The notes: generated by a model not told the origin, from the letters alone. Shown: positions 1 to 8,971, counted from the stretch's first letter. The stretch: DNA of 64,000 bases from Ruegeria_C sp040830705 (GCA_040830705.1 JBFOME010000002.1:186001-250000); one strand, 5' to 3'. Program-made: numbers and translations.

Positions 1-893
1 TCTCCGGCTTTGCCGGGCGCGTCTGGTGCGTCGAAGCTGATCGCGGCGGTCCATTCGGCAAAGCTGCCCTCGACCTCGCTGCTCAATTGCGTGATTGAAA
101 TGCCCAGACTGCCTTCTTCGACCCGCCAGTCAGACTGCACCTCGGCCAGGTCCGCATGGTCCGCGTGAGCATGGTCGTCATGCTCAAGCGCGCCATGGCC
201 GAAAGCGCCGATCATCGCGCCGCCCGCAATTGCGACGCCCCAGGCGACAAGCGCAGCAACGGGTGGCAGGGCCGAGTGGTGCTGCGCAGGCGGCTCGGGT
301 GCGGTGTTGGGGCCGGGCAGCATCCGGCGCAAAGTTTGGTCTCGGTCGATGACGTGATGTTTTAGAGCGCCCGCGATATGCAGCACCAGTGCCCCGATCA
401 GTACCCATTGCAAGATCCAATGCAAGCCGCCAAAGAACGCAGCCACGCTCTCGCTTTTGGGCACATAGGGCAGGTTCTGGCCAAAGGGCCACCAAATCGG
501 CGCAAAGCCCGTGGTCGCGGCATGGTGTATCCAGCCGCTGAGCGGCACCAGTACCAGCGACCCGTAAAGCAGCCAATGGACGGTTTCGGCAGCAAATGCC
601 TCTGGCTTGTTGTCAGCATTCAGCAGCCCAGGATGCGGTTGTCGCAGCGTCCAGATGATCCGTGCCAGCGCCACGAAGAAGATAGTGACGCCGATGGTCT
701 TGTGCATCGAAAACAGAAACGCGGTGCGCGCCACCTGCGCGTCGGTGGTTGGGATGTCGGGATTGACAACGGCCGCGGCCATTGTGTTCGCAATCAGGCC
801 CAGCGGGATCACCGTGAAGATCAGCAAGGCGGTCAACCAATGGAACGATTTGGAGACGCTGCCATAGCTGCGGCTGGTATTGGCGAGGGACAT
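1..893 (-). CDS. Cytochrome b561 / YceI-domain fusion protein (3' part cut by window edge)
   Basis: The minus-strand frame opens with ATG at 893 (MSLANTSRSYGSVSKSFHWL) and stays open to the window edge. The first ~200 residues are a di-haem cytochrome b561-type membrane domain: several hydrophobic helices with His at FHWL, MHKTIG, HWLLYG, HWILQW and HIAGALKHH, the usual haem-ligand positions. A linker rich in His and Asp (around DDHAHADHADL) leads into a segment resembling the start of a YceI lipocalin-like domain (SDWRVEEGSLGISITQ). Such fusions are known in Proteobacteria and are thought to move electrons or bind isoprenoid quinones at the periplasmic face. The C-terminal half lies outside the window, so its length cannot be judged. 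Confidence 0.75.
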   Translation of the reverse strand, partial: MSLANTSRSYGSVSKSFHWLTALLIFTVIPLGLIANTMAAAVVNPDIPTTDAQVARTAFLFSMHKTIGVTIFFVALARIIWTLRQPHPGLLNADNKPEAFAAETVHWLLYGSLVLVPLSGWIHHAATTGFAPIWWPFGQNLPYVPKSESVAAFFGGLHWILQWVLIGALVLHIAGALKHHVIDRDQTLRRMLPGPNTAPEPPAQHHSALPPVAALVAWGVAIAGGAMIGAFGHGALEHDDHAHADHADLAEVQSDWRVEEGSLGISITQLSSEVEGSFAEWTAAISFDAPDAPGKAG

Positions 894-1053
894 GGAAGAC
901 TCCTGACTGCGTATTTGCCGCAACATTATCGTGGCACAGGAACGCGACAAGCCACCTCTTGCGCACAGGTAACGTGTCTGGATGCAGAGCTTGTGCGGCT
1001 CGGGTTGGTTGTCTAAAGGGGTCCGACAGGACAGAACGCAGGAAAAGACATCC

Positions 1054-1986
1054 ATGACACTAGCATTTGTTTTTCCCGGACAGGGCGCGCAGACCATCGG
1101 TATGGGCAAGGCGCTGGCCGAGGCCTACCCAGCGGCGAAAGCCGTATTCGATGAGGTCGACGCGGCGCTAGGGGAAAAGCTGAGCGATCTGATCTGGGAT
1201 GGTGACATCGCCGAACTGACGCTGACGCAGAACGCACAGCCCGCGCTGATGGCGACCTCGCTGGCGGCGGTGCGCGCGCTAGAGGCAGAGGGCGCGTCGA
1301 TCGACCGGGCCTCGTTTGTGGCGGGGCATTCGTTGGGAGAATATTCCGCATTGGCCGCCGCTGGCGCGCTGAGCGTTGCTGATACGGCGCGCCTGTTGCG
1401 CACGCGCGGTCAGGCCATGCAGAGCGCTGTGCCGGTGGGCGAGGGTGCAATGGCGGCCATCCTTGGCCTCGATCTGGAAGCTGTGCACGCCGTGGCCGAT
1501 GAGGCCGCGCAGGGCGATGTGTGCCAGGCCGCTAATGATAATGATCCAACGCAGGTTGTGGTGTCAGGCAGCAAGGCGGCCGTGGAACGGGCCGCCGTGA
1601 TTGCCAAGGAAAAAGGGGCCAAGCGGGCGGTGATGCTGCCGGTCAGCGCGCCGTTCCACTGCGCCCTGATGCAGCCCGCGGCAGATGTGATGGCCGAGGC
1701 GCTTGCCGGGGTCGAGATCAAGGCCCCCGCCGTGCCGCTGGTGGCCAATGTGCGGGCCGAGGCTGTCTCGGACCCGGATGTGATCCGGCAGTTGCTGGTC
1801 GAACAGGTCACTGGTTCGGTCCGCTGGCGTGAAAGTGTGCAATATATGGCGGCGCAAGGCGTGACCGGCGTTTGGGAGATCGGTGCGGGCAAAGCCTTGT
1901 CGGGCATGATCCGCAAGATTGACCGGGCCATTACGTCAAATGCGGTCAGCACGCCGGACGATGTGGCAGCCGTTCTGGCACAATAG
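1054..1986 (+). CDS. fabD: Malonyl-CoA:ACP transacylase FabD
   Basis: Transfers malonyl from CoA to acyl carrier protein, supplying extender units for type II fatty-acid synthesis in the cytoplasm. The protein is 310 residues, usual for FabD. It starts LAFVFPGQGAQ and has the nucleophile motif GHSLGEYSA near residue 90, with the catalytic His in the SAPFHCALM segment near residue 200. An in-frame upstream start at 982 exists, but ATG 1054 is preceded by an AGGAAAAG ribosome site and gives the family's normal N-terminus. fabG and acpP follow on the same strand, so these genes probably form the core fab cluster. Confidence 0.95.
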   Translation: MTLAFVFPGQGAQTIGMGKALAEAYPAAKAVFDEVDAALGEKLSDLIWDGDIAELTLTQNAQPALMATSLAAVRALEAEGASIDRASFVAGHSLGEYSALAAAGALSVADTARLLRTRGQAMQSAVPVGEGAMAAILGLDLEAVHAVADEAAQGDVCQAANDNDPTQVVVSGSKAAVERAAVIAKEKGAKRAVMLPVSAPFHCALMQPAADVMAEALAGVEIKAPAVPLVANVRAEAVSDPDVIRQLLVEQVTGSVRWRESVQYMAAQGVTGVWEIGAGKALSGMIRKIDRAITSNAVSTPDDVAAVLAQ

Positions 1987-2070
1987 AATTGACGTGTGCG
2001 GGGTTTTCCCTGATTACCCCAGCGCGCGAAACGAAAAACTTGCGCTGCAATCGCAGTTGGAGATTTGAAT

Positions 2071-2808
2071 ATGTTTGATTTGACCGGAAAAAATGCGCTG
2101 ATCACCGGCGCATCGGGCGGAATCGGTGGCGATATTGCGCGCGCACTGCATGGGGCGGGTGCCACAGTGGGCCTGTCCGGCACCCGGGTTGAGCCGCTAC
2201 AGGCGCTTGCGGATGATCTGGGCGAGCGCGCCCATGTGCTGCCCTGCAACCTGGGTGATGCCGAGGCAGTCGAGGCGCTGCCGAAACAGGCGGCCGAAGC
2301 GATGGGTTCAGTCGATATCTTGGTCAACAATGCGGGTATCACGCGCGACAACCTGTTCATGCGGATGTCGGACGAGGAATGGCAGAACGTGATCGACCTG
2401 AACATGACCGCCACAATGAAACTCTGCAAAGGCGTGATCCGCGGTATGATGAAAAGGCGCTGGGGCCGGATCGTGAATATCTCGTCTGTTGTGGGCTCCA
2501 TCGGCAATCCGGGGCAGGCGAACTACGCCGCCTCCAAGGCCGGTATGATCGGATTTTCCAAGGCTTTGGCGCATGAAGTCGCTACCCGTGGCATCACGGT
2601 GAACGCGGTGTCGCCAGGCTTCATTACCACGGCTATGACCGAAAAACTGACCGATGAGCAGAAAGAGGGTCTGTTGCGTAAGGTTCCTGCCGGTCGCATG
2701 GGCGAGCCCGAAGAGATTGCGGCAGCCGTTTTGTATCTTGCCAGCCCCGAAGCCGCCTATGTCACCGGAAGCACCTTGCATGTGAATGGTGGCATGGCCA
2801 TGTTGTAG
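2071..2808 (+). CDS. fabG: 3-oxoacyl-ACP reductase FabG
   Basis: NADPH-dependent reduction of 3-oxoacyl-ACP in fatty-acid elongation; a short-chain dehydrogenase of 245 residues, the standard length. The nucleotide-binding motif is GASGGIGG near residue 14, the structural NNAG motif is near residue 86, and the catalytic Ser and Tyr-x3-Lys are in NISSVVGSIG and YAASKAG. ATG 2071 is preferred to an in-frame TTG six bases earlier because the TTGGAG ribosome site sits 9 bases before the ATG. It lies 84 bases after fabD and probably shares its transcript. Confidence 0.95.
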   Translation: MFDLTGKNALITGASGGIGGDIARALHGAGATVGLSGTRVEPLQALADDLGERAHVLPCNLGDAEAVEALPKQAAEAMGSVDILVNNAGITRDNLFMRMSDEEWQNVIDLNMTATMKLCKGVIRGMMKRRWGRIVNISSVVGSIGNPGQANYAASKAGMIGFSKALAHEVATRGITVNAVSPGFITTAMTEKLTDEQKEGLLRKVPAGRMGEPEEIAAAVLYLASPEAAYVTGSTLHVNGGMAML

Positions 2809-2837
2809 GCTTCAAAACGGGCGGGCGGCGAAACCGT

Positions 2838-2865
2838 TTGCCTTGTGTGCCGACTATGCTATAGG
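2838..2865 (+). promoter_or_regulatory. Possible sigma-70 promoter for acpP
   Basis: TTGCCT (2838-2843) and TATAGG (2860-2865) are 16 bases apart in the 207-base fabG-acpP gap. This would give the highly expressed acyl carrier protein its own transcript with a leader of about 145 bases. It is inferred from the sequence pattern only. Confidence 0.35.
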
Positions 2866-3015
2866 CGGCGCACATCCCGGGGCGGTGATCATTCGCCCCG
2901 TCCTTTTGCCCGGTTAGCCGGGACCTAAACCGCCCGGACCGGGCAAAACCAAGCCAACCCGAGCGGGCAAGGGCAGACAATCGGGCCGCAGGCCCTATGT
3001 GAATGAGGAATTGAC

Positions 3016-3249
3016 ATGAGCGACGTCGCAGATCGCGTGAAGAAGATCGTTGTAGAGCACCTGGGTGTTGAAGAGGACAAAGTGACCGAGAATGCGTCGT
3101 TCATCGACGATCTGGGCGCAGACAGCCTCGACACCGTTGAGCTGGTCATGGCCTTCGAAGAAGAGTTCGGTATCGAAATCCCGGATGACGCGGCCGAGAC
3201 CATCCAGACCTTTGGCGATGCGGTCAAGTTCATCAGCGAAGCTTCCTAA
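3016..3249 (+). CDS. acpP: Acyl carrier protein AcpP
   Basis: A small acidic protein of 77 residues that carries growing acyl chains on a 4'-phosphopantetheine arm. The attachment Ser is in the canonical DSLDTVEL motif near residue 37. A GAGGA ribosome site lies just before ATG. A strong intrinsic terminator follows at 3270, so the transcript probably ends here and fabF is expressed separately from its position about 1.7 kb downstream, an arrangement interrupted by two unrelated genes. Confidence 0.97.
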   Translation: MSDVADRVKKIVVEHLGVEEDKVTENASFIDDLGADSLDTVELVMAFEEEFGIEIPDDAAETIQTFGDAVKFISEAS

Positions 3250-3269
3250 GCCAGCGCTGAATATTGAGA

Positions 3270-3303
3270 AACGGCGTCTCCTACCGGGGGCGCCGTTTTT
3301 TGT
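3270..3303 (+). terminator. Intrinsic terminator after acpP
   Basis: AACGGCG (3270-3276) pairs with CGCCGTT (3291-3297) and is followed by a run of T residues. Confidence 0.85.
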
Positions 3304-3407
3304 TGTTTGTTTGCCGCGCTTTTTCCGGCAACTGACCGACGCTCTCTTGCCCGAATCTCTGGCAGGCCGCACGGTCAGGTTGAGGCACAAGGTCAGACGA
3401 GCAGACA

Positions 3408-3947
3408 ATGATCCGATCAGTCCCGATGATTAACACCGCCCGGCTCACGCTGAGCGGTATGCGCCCTGAGGATTTCGACCGTTATGCCGAGATCTGGGCG
3501 GACCCCGATGTGATTCGCTACACTGGCGGGCGCCCGCGGTCGCGTGGCGAAGCCTGGACCGCATTTCTGCGCAATGCCGGGCATTGGCAGATGACCGGGT
3601 TCGGGCAATGGGCAGTGATCGAGCAGAAAACCCGCAAGATGGTCGGGCAGGCGGGGTTTTTCTTTACCGACCGCGCCTTGGGAGAGGATTTTGATCCGTT
3701 TCCCGAAGTTGGCTGGCTGCTTGCGCCTGAGGCGCGCGGTAAGGGATACGGCTATGAGGCCGCGCAGGCCGCTCATGACTGGTTTGACCGGGTCATTCCC
3801 GGCCCTCTGGTTGCGATGATCGATTCAGACAACCCCGTGTCGCAGCACCTGGCCGGGCGTCTTGGGTATTCACCGCTGAGGGATGCGGTGATCCATGAAA
3901 AAAGTGTCAACCTGTTCTGCCGCAAGGGGCCGCCCGCCCGCCATTGA
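3408..3947 (+). CDS. GNAT-family N-acetyltransferase (RimJ/RimL type)
   Basis: A 179-residue acetyltransferase that should use acetyl-CoA. The N-terminus TARLTLSGMRPEDF is typical of RimJ/RimL-like enzymes, and the acetyl-CoA loop is recognisable at GWLLAPEARGKGYGYEA near residue 110. The substrate (protein N-terminus, amino acid or drug) cannot be read from the sequence. ATG 3408 is used; an internal ATG at 3426 is possible because neither start has a clear ribosome site. It stands alone between acpP and the HisA paralogue. Confidence 0.8.
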   Translation: MIRSVPMINTARLTLSGMRPEDFDRYAEIWADPDVIRYTGGRPRSRGEAWTAFLRNAGHWQMTGFGQWAVIEQKTRKMVGQAGFFFTDRALGEDFDPFPEVGWLLAPEARGKGYGYEAAQAAHDWFDRVIPGPLVAMIDSDNPVSQHLAGRLGYSPLRDAVIHEKSVNLFCRKGPPARH

Positions 3948-4055
3948 GGTGAAGGGCGCAATTGGCACATGCAATGCCGAAACTGGGTGATTTTGCCGAT
4001 GTAATACCGGTTATGGTATCACTGTGATTGCGTTGGCTCAGTGGAAGGACCGGCC

Positions 4056-4799
4056 ATGATAATTTATCCGACAATGGAGCTTCAGAACGGGCATTGCGTG
4101 ACCCTCACCAAGGGGCGCCTTGAGGACCCGATGTTGTGGCATGTCGATCCCGTCGAAACCGCCCGCGGTTGGGCGGCGGCAGGGGCCGAATACATGCAGA
4201 TTACCGATTTTGATGCGATTGAAGGCAAGGAGGGCAACGCCGACCTGATTGAAGAGATCATTCGCGCCGCGGGCATCCCGGTGCAGCTTGGTGGCGGCAT
4301 GCGCAGCCGCGAGGCCATCGAGCGCTGGATCGATAAGGGCGCGGCCCGCGTCGTAGTCGGCACACTCGCCGCGATCGAGCCAGAAATGGTCAAGGAAATG
4401 GCCAAACGCTATCCGGATCAGATCGTGCTTTCGGTTGATGTCTGGCGAGGGCAGGTGATGACAGACGGCTGGCGCAGCGCCAGCGCCTTCACGCCCGAGG
4501 CTTTTATTGAGGCGTTCGACGGTGTACCGCTCGCTTCGATCATCGTGACAGATATCGACAGCGACATGGAAGACCTTGAGGCGCAGCTTGGCCTGATCTC
4601 GTCCCTGGCAAGCCATTCGCGGACGCCCGTCATCGCCAGCGGTGTGGTGAGGTCAAGCGATGACATTTCGCGTCTGGCTTACATCCATAACATCTCGGGC
4701 GCGCTGGTCAGTCGCGCCCTGTTCCTGAAGACCGTGGACCTGGGCGATGCACTGGAAGTGGCGCGTCAGGCACATGAGCCGGTCGCGGAATTCCGCTGA
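4056..4799 (+). CDS. Divergent HisA-like TIM-barrel isomerase
   Basis: A 247-residue (beta-alpha)8 barrel related to HisA, the ProFAR isomerase of histidine synthesis. The phosphate-binding QLGGGMRS and VVVGTLAAI segments and the second catalytic Asp (LSVDVWRG, followed by MTDGW) are present. The first catalytic Asp, normally in an AIDL motif near residue 8, is replaced by Glu (TMELQNG). It lies among fatty-acid genes, away from any his operon. A true hisA probably exists elsewhere in the genome, and this copy may act on another substrate. ATG 4056 follows a perfect GGAAGGA ribosome site; the upstream GTG at 4041 is not used. Confidence 0.75.
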   Translation: MIIYPTMELQNGHCVTLTKGRLEDPMLWHVDPVETARGWAAAGAEYMQITDFDAIEGKEGNADLIEEIIRAAGIPVQLGGGMRSREAIERWIDKGAARVVVGTLAAIEPEMVKEMAKRYPDQIVLSVDVWRGQVMTDGWRSASAFTPEAFIEAFDGVPLASIIVTDIDSDMEDLEAQLGLISSLASHSRTPVIASGVVRSSDDISRLAYIHNISGALVSRALFLKTVDLGDALEVARQAHEPVAEFR

Positions 4800-4993
4800 C
4801 TGGGATTTGATGTCATTTCACCCACGCATCGCTATCGGCCATGCGCGGGTGTGTCTGCGTAGCTGAAGCGTCCTTCACTACAGTCCGGTCGGGCGGAGGA
4901 TGGCCGGTTTCGTTACATGCCGAACCCTTGCCCCCGGCCCCCCGTGCAGGCTAAGAGCAGTGACGAACACGAAAAGCAGGCATGAGGCACTAT

Positions 4994-6259
4994 ATGCGCA
5001 GAGTCGTTGTAACCGGTCTCGGATTGGTCACTCCGCTGGCAAGCGGCGTTGAGGAAACCTGGTCGAGGCTGCTGGACGGACAATCGGGCGCGGGTCCGAT
5101 CACACGGTTTGACGCCAAGGCATCCGGGGTCACAACAACCTATGCCTGCGAGGTGCCGCGCGGTGACGGAACCGATGGCAGCTTCAATCCCGATGACTGG
5201 ATGCCGCCCAAAGAGCAGCGCAAGATCGAGGATTTCATCCTCTATTCCATCGCAGCGGCGGACATGGCTTGCCACGATGCAGGCTGGACGCCTGAGGACG
5301 AGGCCGACCGGCTGCGCACGGGTGTGCTGATCGGCTCGGGCATTGGCGGGCTGGGCTCGATTGCCGAAACAGCCAACCTGATCAAAGAGCGTGGCCCGCG
5401 ACGGGTGTCGCCCTTCTTTATTCCCGGCGCTCTGATCAATCTGGCTTCGGGTCAGGTGTCGATCCGCTTTGGGTTCAAGGGGCCGAACCATTCCGTTGTG
5501 ACCGCCTGTTCCACAGGTGCCCATGCCATAGGTGATGCCAGCCGGATCATTCGCGCGGGTGATGCCGATGTGATGATCGCGGGTGGCGGCGAAGGCTGTA
5601 TCTGCGAGATTGGGATTGCCGGGTTTAACTCTTGCAAGGCGCTGTCGACCAAATACGGCGATGATCCGCAATCGGCGAGCCGACCCTATGATGTGGATCG
5701 CGACGGGTTTGTCATGGGCGAGGGTGCGGGCATTGTCGTGCTGGAAGAGTATGAGCATGCCAAAGCGCGCGGCGCGAAGATTTACGCCGAGGTACTGGGC
5801 TACGGCATGTCGGGCGACGCTTATCACATTACCGCGCCGTCAGAGGATGGCGACGGGGCTGAGCGTGCAATGAACGCTGCGCTGGCGAGTGCGGGCCTGC
5901 AGGCGGGTGATCTGGACTACATCAACGCGCATGGCACCTCGACCATGGCGGACACGATCGAGTTGGGCGCTGTTGAGCGTCTGCTGGGTGATCATGCTGG
6001 AAACGTGACGATGTCCTCGACCAAATCCGCAACCGGGCATCTGTTGGGTGCTGCGGGCGCGATCGAGGCGATCTTTTCGATCCTTGCGATCCGCGATCAG
6101 GTGGCCCCGCCGACAATCAATCTGGACAACCCGGCGGTCGAAACGCAGGTCGATCTGGCCCCGAATGCCAAACGGGAGCGCAAGATTGACGTCGCGCTGT
6201 CGAACTCTTTTGGATTTGGCGGCACCAATGCGAGCGTGATCTTCGGAAAGGCCAGCTAG
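4994..6259 (+). CDS. fabF: Beta-ketoacyl-ACP synthase II FabF
   Basis: Condenses malonyl-ACP with acyl-ACP to extend fatty acids. The Cys-His-His triad is visible: Cys in VTACSTGAHAIG near residue 170, His in INAHGTSTMAD near 310 and His in SATGHLLGAAGA near 345. From ATG 4994 (RRVVVTGLGLV) the protein is 421 residues, normal for FabF. The ATG at 4982 would add four residues but has almost no space after its ribosome site, whereas GAGG lies 6 bases before 4994. The stop codon is immediately followed by the mltG start, so the two are translationally coupled. Confidence 0.95.
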   Translation: MRRVVVTGLGLVTPLASGVEETWSRLLDGQSGAGPITRFDAKASGVTTTYACEVPRGDGTDGSFNPDDWMPPKEQRKIEDFILYSIAAADMACHDAGWTPEDEADRLRTGVLIGSGIGGLGSIAETANLIKERGPRRVSPFFIPGALINLASGQVSIRFGFKGPNHSVVTACSTGAHAIGDASRIIRAGDADVMIAGGGEGCICEIGIAGFNSCKALSTKYGDDPQSASRPYDVDRDGFVMGEGAGIVVLEEYEHAKARGAKIYAEVLGYGMSGDAYHITAPSEDGDGAERAMNAALASAGLQAGDLDYINAHGTSTMADTIELGAVERLLGDHAGNVTMSSTKSATGHLLGAAGAIEAIFSILAIRDQVAPPTINLDNPAVETQVDLAPNAKRERKIDVALSNSFGFGGTNASVIFGKAS

Positions 6260-7420
6260 ATGTGGCGCAGTCTTGCCTCGAACATGCTGACCTTTCTTCT
6301 GGTCGGCTTGTTTTTGGTTGCTGGTGTGGTGCTGTGGGGCCAGTCGCAATACCGGTCTGCGGGGCCACTGGAAAGCGCGATCTGCCTGCGGGTTGAATCC
6401 GGGTCGAATATGACGCGTGTCAGCAATGATTTGGCCGATCAGGGCGCGGTGACAAATGCGCGGATCTTCCGGATCGGGGCAGACTATCAGGACAAGGCCG
6501 GAGATCTGAAGGCGGGAAGCTTCCTCGTGCGCGAGGGCGCGACGATGGAACAGATCGTTGACCAGATCACCAAGGGCGGGGCGAGCACCTGCGGCACCGA
6601 GATCGTCTATCGCATCGGGGTGACGCGGAACCAGATGGAAGTGCGGGAACTGGACCCCCAGAGCCTGCAATTTGTGGAGCTGGCCGAGTTTGAACCAGGC
6701 GCGGATCAGGTGCCGGAGGTTTATGGCGAGAAGCGGGACCAGTCGGATACGCGCTACCGGATCGCGATGGCGGAAGGGGTCACCAATTTTCAGGTCGCGG
6801 AGGCGCTGAAGGCTTGGGACGTCCTGAGCGGCGAAGTTGCCGAACTGCCGACAGAGGGCATGCTGGCGCCAGACAGCTATGAAGTCACACCCGGAACCGA
6901 GGTGTCTTCGGTGCTGGCCGATATGCAGGAAAAGCAAGAGCTGCGGATCAACGCGGTCTGGGAAAGCCGTCAGGACGGCTTACCGCTGAATTCGCCGGAA
7001 GAGATGCTGACATTGGCCTCGATCATTGAGAAAGAGACCGGGTTGCCCGAAGAGCGCGGACAGGTCGCCAGTGTTTTCGTCAACCGGCTCAATCAGGGGA
7101 TGAAGCTGCAGACGGACCCGACTGTGATCTATGGGATCACCAAGGGTCAGCGCGTGCTCGGGCGCGGATTGCGACGCAGTGAACTTCGCCGTGTAACACC
7201 TTGGAATACCTATCTTATAGATGGGCTTCCGCCGACGCCGATCGCCAATCCAGGACTGGCCAGCCTTGAAGCAGCGGTCACACCGGAAGAGACGGATTTC
7301 GTGTTCTTTGTGGCAGATGGCACCGGTGGCCACGCCTTTGCCGAAACCTTGCAAGAGCACAACCGCAACGTCGCCAAGTGGCGCGAGATCGAGGCAGAGC
7401 GGGCAAACTCCGGGAACTGA
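6260..7420 (+). CDS. mltG: Endolytic murein transglycosylase MltG
   Basis: Cleaves nascent peptidoglycan strands and helps set glycan length. The 386-residue protein has one N-terminal membrane helix (residues about 8-26), a LysM-like region and the YceG/MltG catalytic domain. The catalytic Glu lies in LASIIEKETGLPEERG, followed by VFVNRLNQGMKLQTDPT and the C-terminal YLIDGLPPTPIANPG signature. Its ATG directly abuts the fabF stop. fabF-mltG pairing is common in Proteobacteria and links lipid and wall synthesis. Confidence 0.93.
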   Translation: MWRSLASNMLTFLLVGLFLVAGVVLWGQSQYRSAGPLESAICLRVESGSNMTRVSNDLADQGAVTNARIFRIGADYQDKAGDLKAGSFLVREGATMEQIVDQITKGGASTCGTEIVYRIGVTRNQMEVRELDPQSLQFVELAEFEPGADQVPEVYGEKRDQSDTRYRIAMAEGVTNFQVAEALKAWDVLSGEVAELPTEGMLAPDSYEVTPGTEVSSVLADMQEKQELRINAVWESRQDGLPLNSPEEMLTLASIIEKETGLPEERGQVASVFVNRLNQGMKLQTDPTVIYGITKGQRVLGRGLRRSELRRVTPWNTYLIDGLPPTPIANPGLASLEAAVTPEETDFVFFVADGTGGHAFAETLQEHNRNVAKWREIEAERANSGN

Positions 7421-7476
7421 TCGGAGGCTTGTCCGAAAGGGTGTTTATTTCTCACGTGTTACCGGGTTTAGTATGG

Positions 7477-7495
7477 GAGGCCCATGGGGCCTCCG
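7477..7495. other. Perfect palindrome in the mltG 3' spacer
   Basis: GGAGGCCC and GGGCCTCC flank a 3-base centre (19 bases in all). No T run follows, so it is not a standard intrinsic terminator; it may be an RNA-end stabiliser or a protein site. It is the only notable element in the 106-base spacer. Confidence 0.5.
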
Positions 7496-7526
7496 AATGC
7501 TCAAACTCCTGTAAAATGGACCGCTG

Positions 7527-8741
7527 ATGCCCTGTTTCTGTGATGCCGCTGCGTTCAGCCTGCCGATGATGCCCGCGGGCAGTCTGTCGGTGATGGCGGT
7601 TCCGCCGCAGATGATAAAGCTACAGAGCCTTTTGGGTCTGCAAGCTCAGGCGCAGGCCGACATCCGGGCGGATATGAAATTGGCCGCAATGTTGCCGGAC
7701 ATGAGCTCGGACGCGCACTTGCGGGCGACGCTTGCGGCCAATGCGCCGAATATCCAACTGCCCGCTATTCTGCCGCCCGGAGGCGGCGGGATGTTGTCGA
7801 TGATGGTGAAGCTAGCCGCCGTGGCACCGGTTTTTCCTGTCACCAATCCGCGGATGCTCATGGCCTATGTTCAGCAGGCGGTTGCGAGCCTTGCGGCGAG
7901 TGTTCTGCCGCAGGCACAGGCGCTGCCAGCGGTGCAGATGCAGAACATGGCGATTGCGGCACGGGTTACGCTGGCGCTCAGGGCACAGGGCATTTGTCCG
8001 ATGGCGCTGGCTAATGTAGATGCCAGTCTTGCCGCGCAGGCGGGTGTCGCCAATTCGCAAGGAACTTTTTCGTCGGCCATGGGGTTTGCGGCCACGTTGC
8101 CGCGCTTGCGCATGCCGCCCTTTGCCTTGCCCGGACCCAAGCTGGACTTGGCATATCAGATGGCGATGACAGCACAGGCGGCCAACGCGCCAGCGGCGAT
8201 GGGATTGCCAGCGATGTCCGATCCCAATCTTACCAAGGCGTTGTTGAGCCAGCTTGGCGTTCTATCGACCATCCCAACGCCCGCCTTGCCGATCCCGCTC
8301 GACGAGTTGAAAGCCATGGCGGAGCAGGTGCAGGACCTAGCGACAATACAAGAAGCCTTTGGTCCGGATGCGACGACGCCCGCCGGTGTTGCACGTGTGA
8401 ATGCGATGCTGAGCTATATGGCCAGCCTGAAGATCCCGATGCCGCTTCCTGCGCAATCGCTGCAGGTCCAACTCGATGCTTTGCCCAAGATTGACGACGT
8501 GGCGCAGGGTGCGCAGGCTGCCAGTTCGGGAGCGATGAACATTGCGGCCTCAATGAGTGTTCCGCCACCTCCGGTGCCGATCTTGCCCTTGCTGGAAGAG
8601 TTGGCCGCGCTGAAGGAGAAGCTGACGCCCGGCGCGCTGACACCTTGTGTCAAATGTAACCCAGTGATCGGGGATATTGCGGCCAGCATGGCCAATATGC
8701 GGCTGCCAGCGCCACCGCCGATGCCGCCGCTGCCGTTTTAG
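7527..8741 (+). CDS. Ala/Met/Pro/Leu-rich protein of unknown function
   Basis: An open frame of 404 codons ending 212 bases before the first GTA gene. I do not recognise a family. Alanine, methionine, leucine and proline dominate, with very few charged residues. The N-terminus contains a CFC motif (residues 3-5) and the C-terminal part a CVKC motif (PCVKCNPVIGD), followed by a proline-rich end (PAPPPMPPLPF). Several stretches of about 60 residues alternate amphipathic Ala/Met/Gln segments with Pro-rich turns, suggesting a repeated helical bundle. Codon third positions are strongly G/C, as in a real gene. No signal peptide or clear membrane helix is obvious. Whether it belongs with the GTA is unknown. 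Confidence 0.65.
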   Translation: MPCFCDAAAFSLPMMPAGSLSVMAVPPQMIKLQSLLGLQAQAQADIRADMKLAAMLPDMSSDAHLRATLAANAPNIQLPAILPPGGGGMLSMMVKLAAVAPVFPVTNPRMLMAYVQQAVASLAASVLPQAQALPAVQMQNMAIAARVTLALRAQGICPMALANVDASLAAQAGVANSQGTFSSAMGFAATLPRLRMPPFALPGPKLDLAYQMAMTAQAANAPAAMGLPAMSDPNLTKALLSQLGVLSTIPTPALPIPLDELKAMAEQVQDLATIQEAFGPDATTPAGVARVNAMLSYMASLKIPMPLPAQSLQVQLDALPKIDDVAQGAQAASSGAMNIAASMSVPPPPVPILPLLEELAALKEKLTPGALTPCVKCNPVIGDIAASMANMRLPAPPPMPPLPF

Positions 8742-8834
8742 GCGGTCTCTGATCTGCGGATTGTTGTTCAGGCTACTTCCTAATTTTTGGTATAAATAAC
8801 GGACGGTTGCGCGTTGCAGTTGTCGCCGGATTTC

Positions 8835-8863
8835 TTGACTTTTTGCACATTATCGCGTATAAG
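8835..8863 (+). promoter_or_regulatory. Near-consensus promoter of the GTA cluster
   Basis: TTGACT (8835-8840) and TATAAG (8858-8863) are separated by exactly 17 bases, close to an ideal sigma-70 promoter. It lies about 90-110 bases before the first GTA gene, in an otherwise AT-richer spacer. In Rhodobacter capsulatus the structural cluster is driven from this position under the activator GafA. Confidence 0.7.
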
Positions 8864-8971
8864 TTGTGCCATGCTAGAGGACATGGGTTGGCGGCATCGG
8901 CGTGACTTCGGTGACCGTTTTTTTCATGTCTCTCGTGCGGAGATCACTCTCGCATGAGGTCACGAGCAAAC

